Shown here piece by piece: positions 16,009-24,745 of a DNA stretch of 64,000 nucleotides (position 1 is its first letter; each line of letters begins with the position of its first letter). Source of the DNA: Alkalihalobacillus sp. LMS6 (GTDB lineage: Bacteria > Bacillota > Bacilli > Bacillales > Bacillaceae_D). A program made the position numbers and the translations under genes. The DNA lies in assembly GCF_024362765.1 (NCBI RefSeq), contig NZ_CP093302.1:3223564-3287563 (forward strand), read 5' to 3'. The notes beneath the pieces are model-generated. The model saw nothing but the letters and a program-made list of their open reading frames with translations, did no database searches and was not told the origin of the DNA.

Positions 16009-17373
16009 TTATAGTCCTGGTAAGAAACCAGAGATCGCACTTAGTAAGAAAATGAATACTAGTGCGGTTACACCTGCAACAAATCCACCTAAGCTCCATA
16101 CACGTAATGTTTCAGAAACCGTTAAGCGACCAAATTTTGAAACAACCCAGAAACCTGAATCGTTTGGTAAAGAAAGTCCAATCCCACCGGCACAAATAGC
16201 AAGTCCAAGAAGAACTGGTGATACGCCTAAATCAATTGCCATCGGCCCCAAGATACTTGCTGTTGTGACAAGAGCAACGGTAGCGCTTCCTAGTGAAGCT
16301 CTTAGAATCTGTGCGAATAAGAATCCTAGTAGTAATGCTGGCATGTTTAATCCTTGCATAAGATTAATCAGTAAATCACCAAGTCCTGTTTCTTGTACCA
16401 CTCGGCCGAACGCACCACCAGCACCTGTAATTAGGACAACCATACCAGATGCTTCAAAAGCTTGACGGAACACAGTTGATGTGGATTCTTTTATATACTT
16501 CGGCAAAACAAACATTGCCACAATGACACTAATTAAAAGTGCCATGTTTTTGTCACCAACAGTAGCAAATAAAGTAGGCAGCCATTGATCTTGCGCATCC
16601 CTAAACACAACATTGTTCATTAATGTATTTGATAAAATTAATACGATTGGTAAAGCAAGCATGGCATAAGCAAGCCAAGTCGGAATTTCACTCGAAACCG
16701 CTGTGTCAACATTCTCGATATCTTCAATTGCGTCATCCAAACGATTGCCGTTTGGAATGCGCTTTCCGATAAATTTTCCGTAAAGGACACCCCCTACTAA
16801 TGTCGCAGGAATCGCTACAAGGAGACCGTAGATGAAAAAGATTCCGATATCTGTTCCCATTTGGTCTGCTACAACAAGTGGCCCTGGTGTAGGGATAATC
16901 AAACTATGCGAAACGATTAAACCGATTGCAAGAATCGCTACAAACGTTGCAAGCGAAATTTTTGTTTTAATGGATAAGCTTTGTACAAGTTTATTTAAGA
17001 TAATGAATGCAGCGTCAAAGAAAACCGGAATTGCTACCGTTGTTGATGTAGCCGCGAGTGCATATGGCGAATTTTTGATTCCAAATGCTCGTAACATCGA
17101 ACTAGCGATTTTTTCTATTGCGCCAGAAGCTGCTAGGAATTGTCCAAATATGATTCCTAGACCAATTAAGATCCCAACACCGGTTAGTGTTGCTCCGAAT
17201 CCTTCTGCAATGACGTTTGGTACGTCTCGTGTTGGGATGGCAGAAACTAAACCAATTCCAATTGCCACAACAAGTAATGAGATAAATGCATCCCATTTAA
17301 ATTTAATAATAAGTACAAATAGAATAATAAGAGCGACTAGAAAGCCGATAATTAAGCCATTGCCTGTTAACAT
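16009..17373 (-). CDS. GntP family sugar-acid permease
   Basis: The 454-residue protein has twelve or more hydrophobic segments and GntP-family landmarks: ATSTTVAIPVFFDAAFIIL, IVSHSLIIPTPGPLVVADQM and PNDSGFWVVSKFGRLT near the C terminus. GntP permeases import gluconate and related sugar acids by proton symport across the cytoplasmic membrane. It lies 50 bases after the rpiR-like gene, with a GAGGTGA ribosome site before ATG 17373. The kinase and dehydrogenase downstream suggest the imported solute is a four-carbon sugar acid such as threonate or erythronate. Confidence 0.92.
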   Translation of the reverse strand: MLTGNGLIIGFLVALIILFVLIIKFKWDAFISLLVVAIGIGLVSAIPTRDVPNVIAEGFGATLTGVGILIGLGIIFGQFLAASGAIEKIASSMLRAFGIKNSPYALAATSTTVAIPVFFDAAFIILNKLVQSLSIKTKISLATFVAILAIGLIVSHSLIIPTPGPLVVADQMGTDIGIFFIYGLLVAIPATLVGGVLYGKFIGKRIPNGNRLDDAIEDIENVDTAVSSEIPTWLAYAMLALPIVLILSNTLMNNVVFRDAQDQWLPTLFATVGDKNMALLISVIVAMFVLPKYIKESTSTVFRQAFEASGMVVLITGAGGAFGRVVQETGLGDLLINLMQGLNMPALLLGFLFAQILRASLGSATVALVTTASILGPMAIDLGVSPVLLGLAICAGGIGLSLPNDSGFWVVSKFGRLTVSETLRVWSLGGFVAGVTALVFIFLLSAISGFLPGL

Positions 17374-17423
17374 AAGGTCACCTCAGTAGTAGTTTTTCAT
17401 CTATCGTTATCGTTCGTAAAAGT

Positions 17424-18269
17424 TTATTTTTTCATGCGTGTTACGGCTAAGCGGGCTTGGTTAATTTTCTTTTTCCCATCATCGCCTGCTTCAGCAGCAA
17501 CCCTTGTATAAAGCGTATCCATTAATACGAGTTGAACGAGCCTTGAAATCATTGCATCCGATCGTTGCTTTGTTTCATGAGCTTGCGTAAGCAAAACATC
17601 ATCGGCGACGCTTGCAATACTTGACGATTCATTCGCAGTAATAGCAAGTGTATAAGCTCCACTCGCTTTTGCCATCTTTAGAACTTCATAAATATTCGTC
17701 GTTTCACCTGAATGCGAAATGGCAATGACCACATCGTGGTCATTCATATGACTCGCATAGATGGCTTGGTAATGAGGGTCCTTCACTGCTAAAACGTTTC
17801 CACCTAAGCGCATAAATTTGTGGGCACCGTCTTCAGCCATTGTTGCGGAAAGGCCTTGTCCGAAAAAGTATAGTCGTTTGGCTTGAATGAGCTTTTGGAC
17901 AGCGTATTCGAACGCATCGTTAGCAAGTTTTTCTTTGGTTAGCGCCATTGCTTGAAACAGTTGATCGCCCATCTTCTCAAAAATTACGTCGGCTGAATCA
18001 TCTTTTGTAATATCAATAATCTCTAAAGAAGACGGTTTCATATCAGCCATTTCTTGGGCCAGCGCTACCTTGAGCTCTTGATACGATTGATATTCTAGTT
18101 TCTTATATAAACGAACGACACTTGGTTCACTTACTTGACTAAGCACCGCCAGTTCACCCATTGATAATAGGAAGGGTTTATCTTGAACTTTTAACTGGTG
18201 AATGATTTTTTCTTCTGTCGCCGTAAGCGATTTCTTTTTTAATTCAATGCGTTCATCAAACCGAAGCAT
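17424..18269 (-). CDS. RpiR family transcriptional regulator
   Basis: The 281-residue protein has an N-terminal helix-turn-helix (about residues 10-75, LSMGELAVLSQVSEPSVVRL) and a C-terminal SIS sugar-phosphate-binding domain (about 125-250, RLYFFGQGLSATMAEDGAHK and IAISHSGETTNIYEVLKMAK). RpiR regulators respond to a phosphorylated pathway intermediate. It is the first gene of the minus arm and faces the aldolase gene. Palindromes of the TGTAGT type in the intergenic region are the obvious operators, so it probably controls both arms and itself. The start at ATG 18269 is preceded by GAGGAGGG. Confidence 0.92.
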   Translation of the reverse strand: MLRFDERIELKKKSLTATEEKIIHQLKVQDKPFLLSMGELAVLSQVSEPSVVRLYKKLEYQSYQELKVALAQEMADMKPSSLEIIDITKDDSADVIFEKMGDQLFQAMALTKEKLANDAFEYAVQKLIQAKRLYFFGQGLSATMAEDGAHKFMRLGGNVLAVKDPHYQAIYASHMNDHDVVIAISHSGETTNIYEVLKMAKASGAYTLAITANESSSIASVADDVLLTQAHETKQRSDAMISRLVQLVLMDTLYTRVAAEAGDDGKKKINQARLAVTRMKK

Positions 18270-18288
18270 TTTCTTCCCTCCTCATTTC

Positions 18289-18306
18289 TGTAGTAATATT
18301 ACTGCA
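18289..18306. promoter_or_regulatory. Probable RpiR operator 1
   Basis: TGTAGTAATATTACTGCA is an 18-bp near-perfect palindrome (one mismatched pair) 20 bases upstream of the regulator start. It has the form of RpiR-family operators such as the TGTAAT...ATTACA sites of HexR. A looser related pair, TTTCTACA at 18340-18347 and TGTAGAAA at 18363-18370, lies between this site and operator 2. Confidence 0.65.
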
Positions 18307-18395
18307 TATATAACGCTTACACAACAGGAATATTTTGTTTTTCTACATAATTCGACTTGATTTGTAGAAAATAGAGGCTTATTATGTGCATATGC

Positions 18396-18411
18396 TGTAG
18401 TTTTAACTACA
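18396..18411. promoter_or_regulatory. Probable RpiR operator 2
   Basis: TGTAGTTTTAACTACA is a perfect 7-bp inverted repeat with a 2-base centre, 18 bases upstream of the aldolase start and directly before its ribosome site. It shares the TGTAGT half-site with operator 1. Bound regulator here would block transcription of the aldolase. Confidence 0.65.
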
Positions 18412-18429
18412 AAACAGGAGGAGTTAGGA

Positions 18430-19263
18430 ATGTTTACTACAACAAAAGAAGTCCTCGCATTTGCTGAGAACACTAGTACCGCAATTGCAGCCTTTAACTG
18501 CTATAATGCAGAGACGATACAAGCGGCTGTCAAAGCGGCAGAAAACCAAAATCAGCCCGTAATTATTGCTTACGGCGAGCGCTATAAAGAGTATATGAAT
18601 TTAGAAGCTTTTGCTGCATTTACGAAAGCGATTGCTGAAAACGCTACAGTTGATGTCGCCCTACACCTTGACCATAGTTATGAATTTGATACGATTCGTC
18701 GCGCCGTTCATGCCGGCTTTACGTCCGTGATGTTTGATGGTTCGGCACTATCATTAGAAGAAAATATTAAACAGACGAAGGAAGTTGTTGATTTTGCCCA
18801 TGAGCACGGCGTACACGTAGAAGCAGAAATCGGCTCCATGCAAAAAGGCGCATTTTCTGATGAAGAAGAAGGCGATGGTCGGTTAACAGACCCAGATGAA
18901 GCAGCGGATTTTGTTAAGAAAACAAATGTTGATTTTCTTGCCGCGTCGATCGGAACTGTTCACGGCATGTATGACGGTGACCCTGAAATTCGTTTAGATT
19001 TGCTGGATGCACTGAAAGAACGAATGGATACACCGCTTGTTCTTCATGGAGGATCTGGAACACCAGAGAAAGAAGTATTGCAAGCGATCCAAAAAGGTAT
19101 TCGCAAAATCAATGTCAATACGGAAATCTCATTAACAGCCGTTGCGAATATGGCGGAAACGTTATCTACAAAACCAAAAACACATCTTAGTGTAGTGATG
19201 GAGAACGCACAAAACGCAATGATCAGCCATATGGAGAATGTTATTAAACTTTATAAGAGCTAA
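18430..19263 (+). CDS. Class II fructose/ketose-bisphosphate aldolase family protein
   Basis: The 277-residue protein has the class II zinc aldolase residues in order: catalytic Asp81 and zinc His82 in ALHLDHSY, Glu133 in VEAEIGSMQ, zinc His178 in IGTVHGMYDG and His206 in LVLHGGSGTP, then the phosphate-binding KINVNTEIS. The length matches GatY/KbaY/IolJ-type aldolases rather than the longer FbaA type. It is divergent from, and shares operators with, the rpiR-gntP-dehydrogenase-kinase arm, so it probably completes that pathway by producing dihydroxyacetone phosphate. In the known threonate route this step is a decarboxylase (OtnC), so the use of an aldolase is odd. Confidence 0.9.
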   Translation: MFTTTKEVLAFAENTSTAIAAFNCYNAETIQAAVKAAENQNQPVIIAYGERYKEYMNLEAFAAFTKAIAENATVDVALHLDHSYEFDTIRRAVHAGFTSVMFDGSALSLEENIKQTKEVVDFAHEHGVHVEAEIGSMQKGAFSDEEEGDGRLTDPDEAADFVKKTNVDFLAASIGTVHGMYDGDPEIRLDLLDALKERMDTPLVLHGGSGTPEKEVLQAIQKGIRKINVNTEISLTAVANMAETLSTKPKTHLSVVMENAQNAMISHMENVIKLYKS

Positions 19264-19285
19264 AGCAACAGACCATAAACTAGCG

Positions 19286-19316
19286 AGCGAATGATCCTTG
19301 GATCATTCGCTTTTTT
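19286..19316 (+). terminator. Terminator of the aldolase gene
   Basis: A 12-bp perfect stem AGCGAATGATCC / GGATCATTCGCT with a 2-base TT centre is followed by five T residues. Confidence 0.9.
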
Positions 19317-19449
19317 CTTCTGTGGCAAAGGACACCATGTATGCACGTGTGTGTTTCATAACAATTTTTCGCAATAAGATTCATTTATGTATGTTTTTCA
19401 CTCCACTTCACATAATAACGGTCATTCAGGGAAAAAAGGGGCAATTACC

Positions 19450-20958
19450 GTGGACAAAAAAGGCAATTCCTCAACGATTTACGTACAACCAGCAAAGACA
19501 CTTGATGAGAAACTTACATACATTCAACAAATTATCGGCAAAAGTGACGACTTGGTTTTTCGACCCTTTTCATTTGGTCAAGAAACGAAAATAAAGGCTT
19601 CCATGGTTTATATAGATGGCCTCGTGGATGACCGAGCATTGCAAAAAATGATCGGTGGCGCCAAGAACCTTGATCTTTCACAAGGTGAGACCTTATCGAC
19701 GATTCAACTAAGTCTTGAAGAAATCGGGCATACAGAAATCGCACTTGAGTACGAAACGCTATTAGAAAAATTACTAAAAGGAAGCTGTATTTGCTTAATG
19801 GAAGGTTTTTCGACCTGTATTACCGTAGCCATTCCTCAATTTTCTGAACGACAAGTAGCTGAACCTACCACCGAAACAGTCGTGCGCGGACCACGCGAAG
19901 GATTTGTTGAAAATATGCGTGTGAATACGTCCCTCATCCGAAGGCGCCTCGCAGATGAAAACCTTTGGATTGATTCGATGAAATTAGGAAAACGTTCTAA
20001 AACATCCATTTCAATTGCTTATGTTAACGGCATTGTGGATAAAGACTTAGTTACAGAACTTTATGAGCGGTTGGAGCGAATTGATACTGACAGCATCTTA
20101 GAAGATGGCAGCGTTGAAGAGCTTATCCAAGATTCTTTTTATACGCCGTTTCCAACGGTTTATACGACGGAACGTCCTGATACGACGGTTTCTCACCTAC
20201 TTGAAGGAAAAATCGCGATTATCGTTGATGGCTCACCAATGGTCATGATTGTACCGGCATTATTCGTACATTTTTTTCACAATACCGAAGACTACACGCA
20301 GCGTTCTGATATAAGTACATTAATTCGGATCCTACGCTTTGGCTGTATTTTAATCGCGTTACTCGGTCCATCTTTATATATCGCTGTGACGACGTTTCAT
20401 CAAGAACTCATCCCAACTGGCTTATTAGGAAACCTAGCTGCCCAGCGAGAAGGCACCCCTTTTCCTACATTTATTGAAACACTCATTATGGAAATTACGT
20501 TTGAAATTTTGCGTGAAGCCGGAATTCGCATGCCTCAGCCAGTTGGTCAAGCGGTTTCCATCGTTGGCGCCATTGTCATTGGACAAGCCGCTGTGCAAGC
20601 CGGAATTGTGTCCGCTGCAGTCGTAATCGTCGTTTCCATTACAGCAATCTCAAGCTTTGTGTTTCCAAGTTACAACATTGGCATCCCGATTCGAATTTTA
20701 CGTTTCGGCTTTATGGGGCTGTCTGCTTCCTTTGGGTTAGTCGGGATCTGTATCGGCTTTACCGCTATGCTCCTTCATCTTTCTAGTTTGAAATCATTCG
20801 GCGTTCCTTATATGGAAGGGTTCACACCATTTGTCCGTAAAAATCAACAAGATATGATTTTTCGCGCACCTAAATGGATGATGAAGAAACGACCAAAACC
20901 TGGCGATCAAAATGACCTAATTCGCGATCAAAGTAAACGTCCAAGTCCAGACAACTAA
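19450..20958 (+). CDS. Spore germinant receptor A subunit (GerA family)
   Basis: The protein of about 502 residues has the soluble N-terminal half of GerAA-type subunits with the signature TTETVVRGPREGFVENMRVN, then PQPVGQAVSIVGAIVIGQAA and the membrane-embedded C-terminal half. It forms part of the receptor in the inner membrane of the dormant spore that detects nutrients and opens the germination pathway. I chose GTG 19450, which has AAAAGGGG about 9 bases upstream. The frame is open to ATG 19387, which lacks a ribosome site. It is first of five same-strand genes. Expression in the forespore by sigma-G is expected, but I could not identify a clear sigma-G promoter. Confidence 0.92.
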   Translation: MDKKGNSSTIYVQPAKTLDEKLTYIQQIIGKSDDLVFRPFSFGQETKIKASMVYIDGLVDDRALQKMIGGAKNLDLSQGETLSTIQLSLEEIGHTEIALEYETLLEKLLKGSCICLMEGFSTCITVAIPQFSERQVAEPTTETVVRGPREGFVENMRVNTSLIRRRLADENLWIDSMKLGKRSKTSISIAYVNGIVDKDLVTELYERLERIDTDSILEDGSVEELIQDSFYTPFPTVYTTERPDTTVSHLLEGKIAIIVDGSPMVMIVPALFVHFFHNTEDYTQRSDISTLIRILRFGCILIALLGPSLYIAVTTFHQELIPTGLLGNLAAQREGTPFPTFIETLIMEITFEILREAGIRMPQPVGQAVSIVGAIVIGQAAVQAGIVSAAVVIVVSITAISSFVFPSYNIGIPIRILRFGFMGLSASFGLVGICIGFTAMLLHLSSLKSFGVPYMEGFTPFVRKNQQDMIFRAPKWMMKKRPKPGDQNDLIRDQSKRPSPDN

Positions 20959-20979
20959 TAGATTTAGGAGGGTAACACG

Positions 20980-22179
20980 ATGATGAAGAACACAAAATTA
21001 ATGATTTTATTTCTTGTGTTATGCCTTTCTTTATCCGGATGCTGGGATCGTTGGGAACTAAACGAACTGTCTCTAATTGTTGGAATGGCGATTGATAAAG
21101 ACGAGGATGAATACATTCTGACGATGCAAGCGATGAATCCTGCTGAGATCGCCTCACAAGAAACAGGGCGTGGATATGCCCAAGCGATGAATGTACAGGA
21201 GCGTTCAAAAACGATTCATGAATCATTACGAAGAATGGTACAAAAGTCGCCACGACGCTCATTTATTTCGCAATTAAAAGTACTTGTGATTAGTGAAGAC
21301 GTTGCGAAAGATGGTTTGGAACATGTACTTGATTTCTTTTATCGCGATCATGAATCTCGATCCGATTTCTATATTGTTGTTTCGCAAGGAGAACGTGCCC
21401 ACGATGTGTTAGATATCATCACGCCACTTGAAACACTACCATCACAAAATATTTTTGATTCCATTAGCTTTTCACTCCGTTCTTATGGCGGTACGAAAGC
21501 GATGACCCTTGATGAGCTCTACCAGGAAATGATGGCTGAAGGCATTGAACCTTCTATTATGGGAATTAAAGTCTCCGGCGATTTAGAAAAAGGAAAAACG
21601 AAAGCCAATGCTGAGGTGAACAGTCCCGCCGCCATGTTGCGAATTGATGAAATTGCGTTGTTCAAGCAAAACAAACTGATTGGTTGGCTCAATTCAACTG
21701 ACAGTAAAGGACTAGATTATTTAACGCAAGATGTCAGCGACAGTGTCGGCAGCTTTACGTGTCCTGGTGGAGGAGAAATTGCTATAGAAGTTCGGGATGT
21801 CCACCGAGAGTTACAGACTGAAATCATTCACGACGTACCTAAAGCGACATACAAATTTGAAGTAGATGGCACCATTTCCGAAGTAGATTGCGAAAGCCTT
21901 GATCTTGCGCTCCCCTCTTCCTATCAAAAAGTAGAGGAATTTGCTAGCGAAGAATTTACGAAAACGCTCTATAGCACAATTGATAAAACAAAGGAGTTAA
22001 AGACAGACGTTCTCGGAATTGGACAAGACGTCTATCGCAACCATCCCGATTACTGGGAAGCGAATCGGGACCAATGGGATACCTTATATCCTCAAGTCGA
22101 CGTGGAGATTGACATCAACCTTCACATTACTGATAGCGGAAGTATTATTAATTCATTTCTGAAGAAAGGAGATACGTAA
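20980..22179 (+). CDS. Spore germinant receptor C subunit, Ger(x)C lipoprotein
   Basis: The 399-residue protein starts with a lipoprotein signal (LVLCLSLSGC, lipid cysteine near residue 21) followed at once by the family hallmark WDRWELNELSLIVGMAIDKD. GerC lipoproteins are anchored on the outer face of the spore inner membrane and are needed for receptor function. The start ATGATG at 20980 is preceded by AGGAGGG. It ends with TAATG overlapping the next small gene. It sits between the A subunit and the membrane subunits, a usual order in the family. Confidence 0.94.
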   Translation: MMKNTKLMILFLVLCLSLSGCWDRWELNELSLIVGMAIDKDEDEYILTMQAMNPAEIASQETGRGYAQAMNVQERSKTIHESLRRMVQKSPRRSFISQLKVLVISEDVAKDGLEHVLDFFYRDHESRSDFYIVVSQGERAHDVLDIITPLETLPSQNIFDSISFSLRSYGGTKAMTLDELYQEMMAEGIEPSIMGIKVSGDLEKGKTKANAEVNSPAAMLRIDEIALFKQNKLIGWLNSTDSKGLDYLTQDVSDSVGSFTCPGGGEIAIEVRDVHRELQTEIIHDVPKATYKFEVDGTISEVDCESLDLALPSSYQKVEEFASEEFTKTLYSTIDKTKELKTDVLGIGQDVYRNHPDYWEANRDQWDTLYPQVDVEIDINLHITDSGSIINSFLKKGDT

Positions 22180-22400
22180 TGCTTATCTTTCAAATGATCG
22201 TGTTGCTCGGTATCGCGTATCTCATTTATGTCAGTCAGAAAAAGAAATTAAAAGGCGATCGGAAAATGAGCATCCTTTTCTTTACGATTTTAGGAATTGG
22301 ACTCGTATACGGTTCTGCCTATGTGTTGCAGATTGATCTACCAAGCTTCGCCAATGGACTGACGAGGCTTGTCAAAGCGATTCAAGGTGTCGAGACATGA
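22179..22400 (+). CDS. Small two-helix membrane protein, GerD-subunit-like (germinant receptor operon)
   Basis: The 73-residue protein has two hydrophobic segments (about 2-18 and 29-51) separated by a basic loop (KKKLKGDRK). Small membrane proteins of this kind are found in many ger operons and are called D subunits; this one is placed between C and B. Start and stop overlap both neighbours (TAATG upstream, 4 bases with the next gene), so translation is coupled and the gene is surely real. Its role is thought to be tuning of the receptor (family knowledge), not directly shown here. Confidence 0.82.
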   Translation: MLIFQMIVLLGIAYLIYVSQKKKLKGDRKMSILFFTILGIGLVYGSAYVLQIDLPSFANGLTRLVKAIQGVET

Positions 22401-23527
22401 TTCGTGAAAAATTAACAACGAACCAATTTCGATTTCTTGTTTTGTTTAGTACTTGCAGCACATCGTTACTAAGCCTCCCTTTAATCATCGGCACCATGGT
22501 TGGTCGGGATGCATGGTGGATTGTTCTCATCGGAACGATTGCTGGCTTACCTTTTATCTGGTTATTTACAATCATCGCTCGATGGTACCCCGATAAAGAT
22601 ATTTTTGAAGTTAGTAAATCGATTCTTGGTAAAACGTTCGGCACGGTCAATGTCGTGTTGATTACCGCACTTCCATTTTTAACTGTTTCAACGAAGCTAC
22701 ACTATTCGCTTACGTTCATTGACAATCATCTCTTACCTGAAACCCCCATCGTAATCGTTGTCGGCATTTGTATGTCAATTGTCGCTATGGGCGCGTACCT
22801 GGGCATTACCACCCTAGGACGGACAGCAGAATTATTAAGCATTTTCTTTTTTGTACCTTTAATTATGCTGTTTATTTTTAAAATAACCGAGGTGTCGATT
22901 GAATTTGTACAACCGTTTTTTCGTGGAGAAGACAATCAATACATCTCTGCTTTTCTGTTTTATTTCGCTATTACCGCATGTAATAACTTTTTAATTCTGA
23001 GTTTTTTTCCAAAATATGTACAAGACAAGAAAAAAGCATCAAGAGCTTTTTTTGAAGGGCACTTAGCTGCTTGCTTGACCTTGTTTCTCGTAACATTGTT
23101 ATGTATCTCTGTACTCGGACCAGAGTTAATGACGAGTTCGTATTATCCTTTATTTTCATTGTCACAGCGCGTGTCTTTTGGTGATTTCGCGGAGCGTGTG
23201 GAAGCATTGCTAACCATTATCTGGTTTATCACGATTTACTTCAAAATCACTCTTTATTTATACGTCGTCGTAAGTGGGATTGGAAATGTCTTTTCTCTCA
23301 AAAATCCTCGCCCTCTAACCGTACCACTTGCCTTATTTTTCGTCTTTATTCCGCTACAGGCATTCGACGACTCTGCGGCAGATTATGAGTTCTACATTGG
23401 TCCAGCGATGTGGCTGTCGCTCGGAATAGGAGGGCTCATTCCGTTGTTATTGTTCTTGATCGGTAGTATAAAAAGAGCCCGGTCAAAACAAGTATCTGTT
23501 TCAAAAGATCCATCTAATAGTGGATAA
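22397..23527 (+). CDS. Spore germinant receptor B subunit (GerB family permease), copy 1
   Basis: The 376-residue protein has ten hydrophobic segments of the APC-superfamily GerB type. Conserved features are STCSTSLLSLPLIIG at the first helix and ERVEALLTIIWFITIYFKI in the C-terminal third. The B subunit binds the germinant in the spore inner membrane. It overlaps the small D-like gene by 4 bases and is followed 13 bases later by a second B gene. The two copies are clearly related but diverged in the ligand-facing helices, which may let the receptor answer different nutrients. Confidence 0.93.
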   Translation: MIREKLTTNQFRFLVLFSTCSTSLLSLPLIIGTMVGRDAWWIVLIGTIAGLPFIWLFTIIARWYPDKDIFEVSKSILGKTFGTVNVVLITALPFLTVSTKLHYSLTFIDNHLLPETPIVIVVGICMSIVAMGAYLGITTLGRTAELLSIFFFVPLIMLFIFKITEVSIEFVQPFFRGEDNQYISAFLFYFAITACNNFLILSFFPKYVQDKKKASRAFFEGHLAACLTLFLVTLLCISVLGPELMTSSYYPLFSLSQRVSFGDFAERVEALLTIIWFITIYFKITLYLYVVVSGIGNVFSLKNPRPLTVPLALFFVFIPLQAFDDSAADYEFYIGPAMWLSLGIGGLIPLLLFLIGSIKRARSKQVSVSKDPSNSG

Positions 23528-23540
23528 GGGAGGTGTAAGA

Positions 23541-24701
23541 ATGGAATCAAATCAAACTTTTACCGGTGTTTCTTATACATTTATGGTGATTTATGCCACT
23601 TGTAGTACAGCGCTTCTAGGCATCCCTGCTTCTATGGCTTATTTCGTTGCTCAAGACGCTTGGCTCTTTCCGATAATTGGCAGTTTAATTGGAATTCCGA
23701 TTATCTTTTCTTATACCGTACTTGCTCGCTGGATGCCTAACGGTACGATTTTTCAAATGAATGATATGATTCTAGGGAAAGCTTTTGGCACAGTTGCTTC
23801 TGCTCTGTTTCTCCTCTTCCCGCTGTTTCACTTCCCAGCAATTATTTCTTATAACGTCGGATTTATGGCGAATTTCTTATTACCTGGTACGCCTCTTTTT
23901 GTTCTTTTTTTACTCTGTATGTTGACGATTGTGTACGGGGTATATTGCGGGATCGAGCCCATCGCTCGGACGGCAACACTTATTAGTATTTTTTTTATAC
24001 CTCCACTAATTTTGTTAATTGGTCTGAATACGGCTGATGTAGACGTTAAGATGTTGGAGCCTATGATGAGAATGAGTGTATCAGATGGCGCGAACGCACT
24101 CGCCTTTTTTATGGGGAATGTGGTCTGCAATGTCGTCATTCAATTGGCGGTTTTCCCCCGGTACCTCAATTCTAAAAAATCTGGAGAACGCGCTCTTTGG
24201 ATTGGCTATTTGATTGGCTGTACCATTTTGACCATACTCACGTTTCTTTGTATTACGGTCTTATCTCCACAAGTAACGGGCAGAGATTTTTATCCGGCTC
24301 TATCTCTGGCACAACGAATTGAGCTTGGAGAGTTTCTAGAACGAATTGAAGCGACCATTACGATAATTTGGTTTATCTCCATTTACTTTAACTTACTGCT
24401 TTATTTGTTTGCGATTATGGAAGGCATTTCACACTTGTTTAAACTGAAAGATAGCAAAGCTCTACTCCTACCAGTTGGGATGCTCCTTTTGTTTGTTAGC
24501 TTGACGATGTTTGACAGCGTTGTGCAAGAACGAGAATTTTATCGCTTTGTGAGCATTCCTCAGTCCATTCTAGTCGGGTTTGTCTTTCCAGCTCTTTTAG
24601 TTTTAATTGGCGCCATTCGCCGAAAAAAGAACCATCTTCCTTTGTATCCAAAGCATCAATCAAAAGGAAGCAACAGCCTTTCTTCCACATCCAGTACGTA
24701 A
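23541..24701 (+). CDS. Spore germinant receptor B subunit (GerB family permease), copy 2
   Basis: The 386-residue protein is a second GerB-type permease with the same landmarks as copy 1 (ATCSTALLGIPASMAYFVAQ; FLERIEATITIIWFISIYFN). The start at ATG 23541, preceded by GGGAGGTG, was preferred over an in-frame GTG 21 bases upstream. It is the last gene of the operon and ends in a serine-rich tail (SKGSNSLSSTSST). Two different B genes behind one A and one C occur in some Bacillus receptors, such as those of B. megaterium, where the B subunit sets specificity. Confidence 0.92.
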   Translation: MESNQTFTGVSYTFMVIYATCSTALLGIPASMAYFVAQDAWLFPIIGSLIGIPIIFSYTVLARWMPNGTIFQMNDMILGKAFGTVASALFLLFPLFHFPAIISYNVGFMANFLLPGTPLFVLFLLCMLTIVYGVYCGIEPIARTATLISIFFIPPLILLIGLNTADVDVKMLEPMMRMSVSDGANALAFFMGNVVCNVVIQLAVFPRYLNSKKSGERALWIGYLIGCTILTILTFLCITVLSPQVTGRDFYPALSLAQRIELGEFLERIEATITIIWFISIYFNLLLYLFAIMEGISHLFKLKDSKALLLPVGMLLLFVSLTMFDSVVQEREFYRFVSIPQSILVGFVFPALLVLIGAIRRKKNHLPLYPKHQSKGSNSLSSTSST

Positions 24702-24740
24702 TAAAAAACCGGAGACGATTTAGAAAGGAGTCCCCGGTTT
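24702..24740 (-). terminator. Terminator of the ABC transporter operon
   Basis: The stem AAACCGGAGAC (24706-24716) with GTCCCCGGTTT (24730-24740) has one mismatch and is followed on the minus strand by TTTTTTATT. On the plus strand it may also end the ger operon, but the T-run is weaker. Confidence 0.75.
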
Positions 24741-24745
24741 ACCAA

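Noticed and set aside
19321-19449. Sigma-G promoter for the germination operon
   Set aside because: CAT-T and GCAT-like boxes are present, but none combine with the right spacing; I could not support one.
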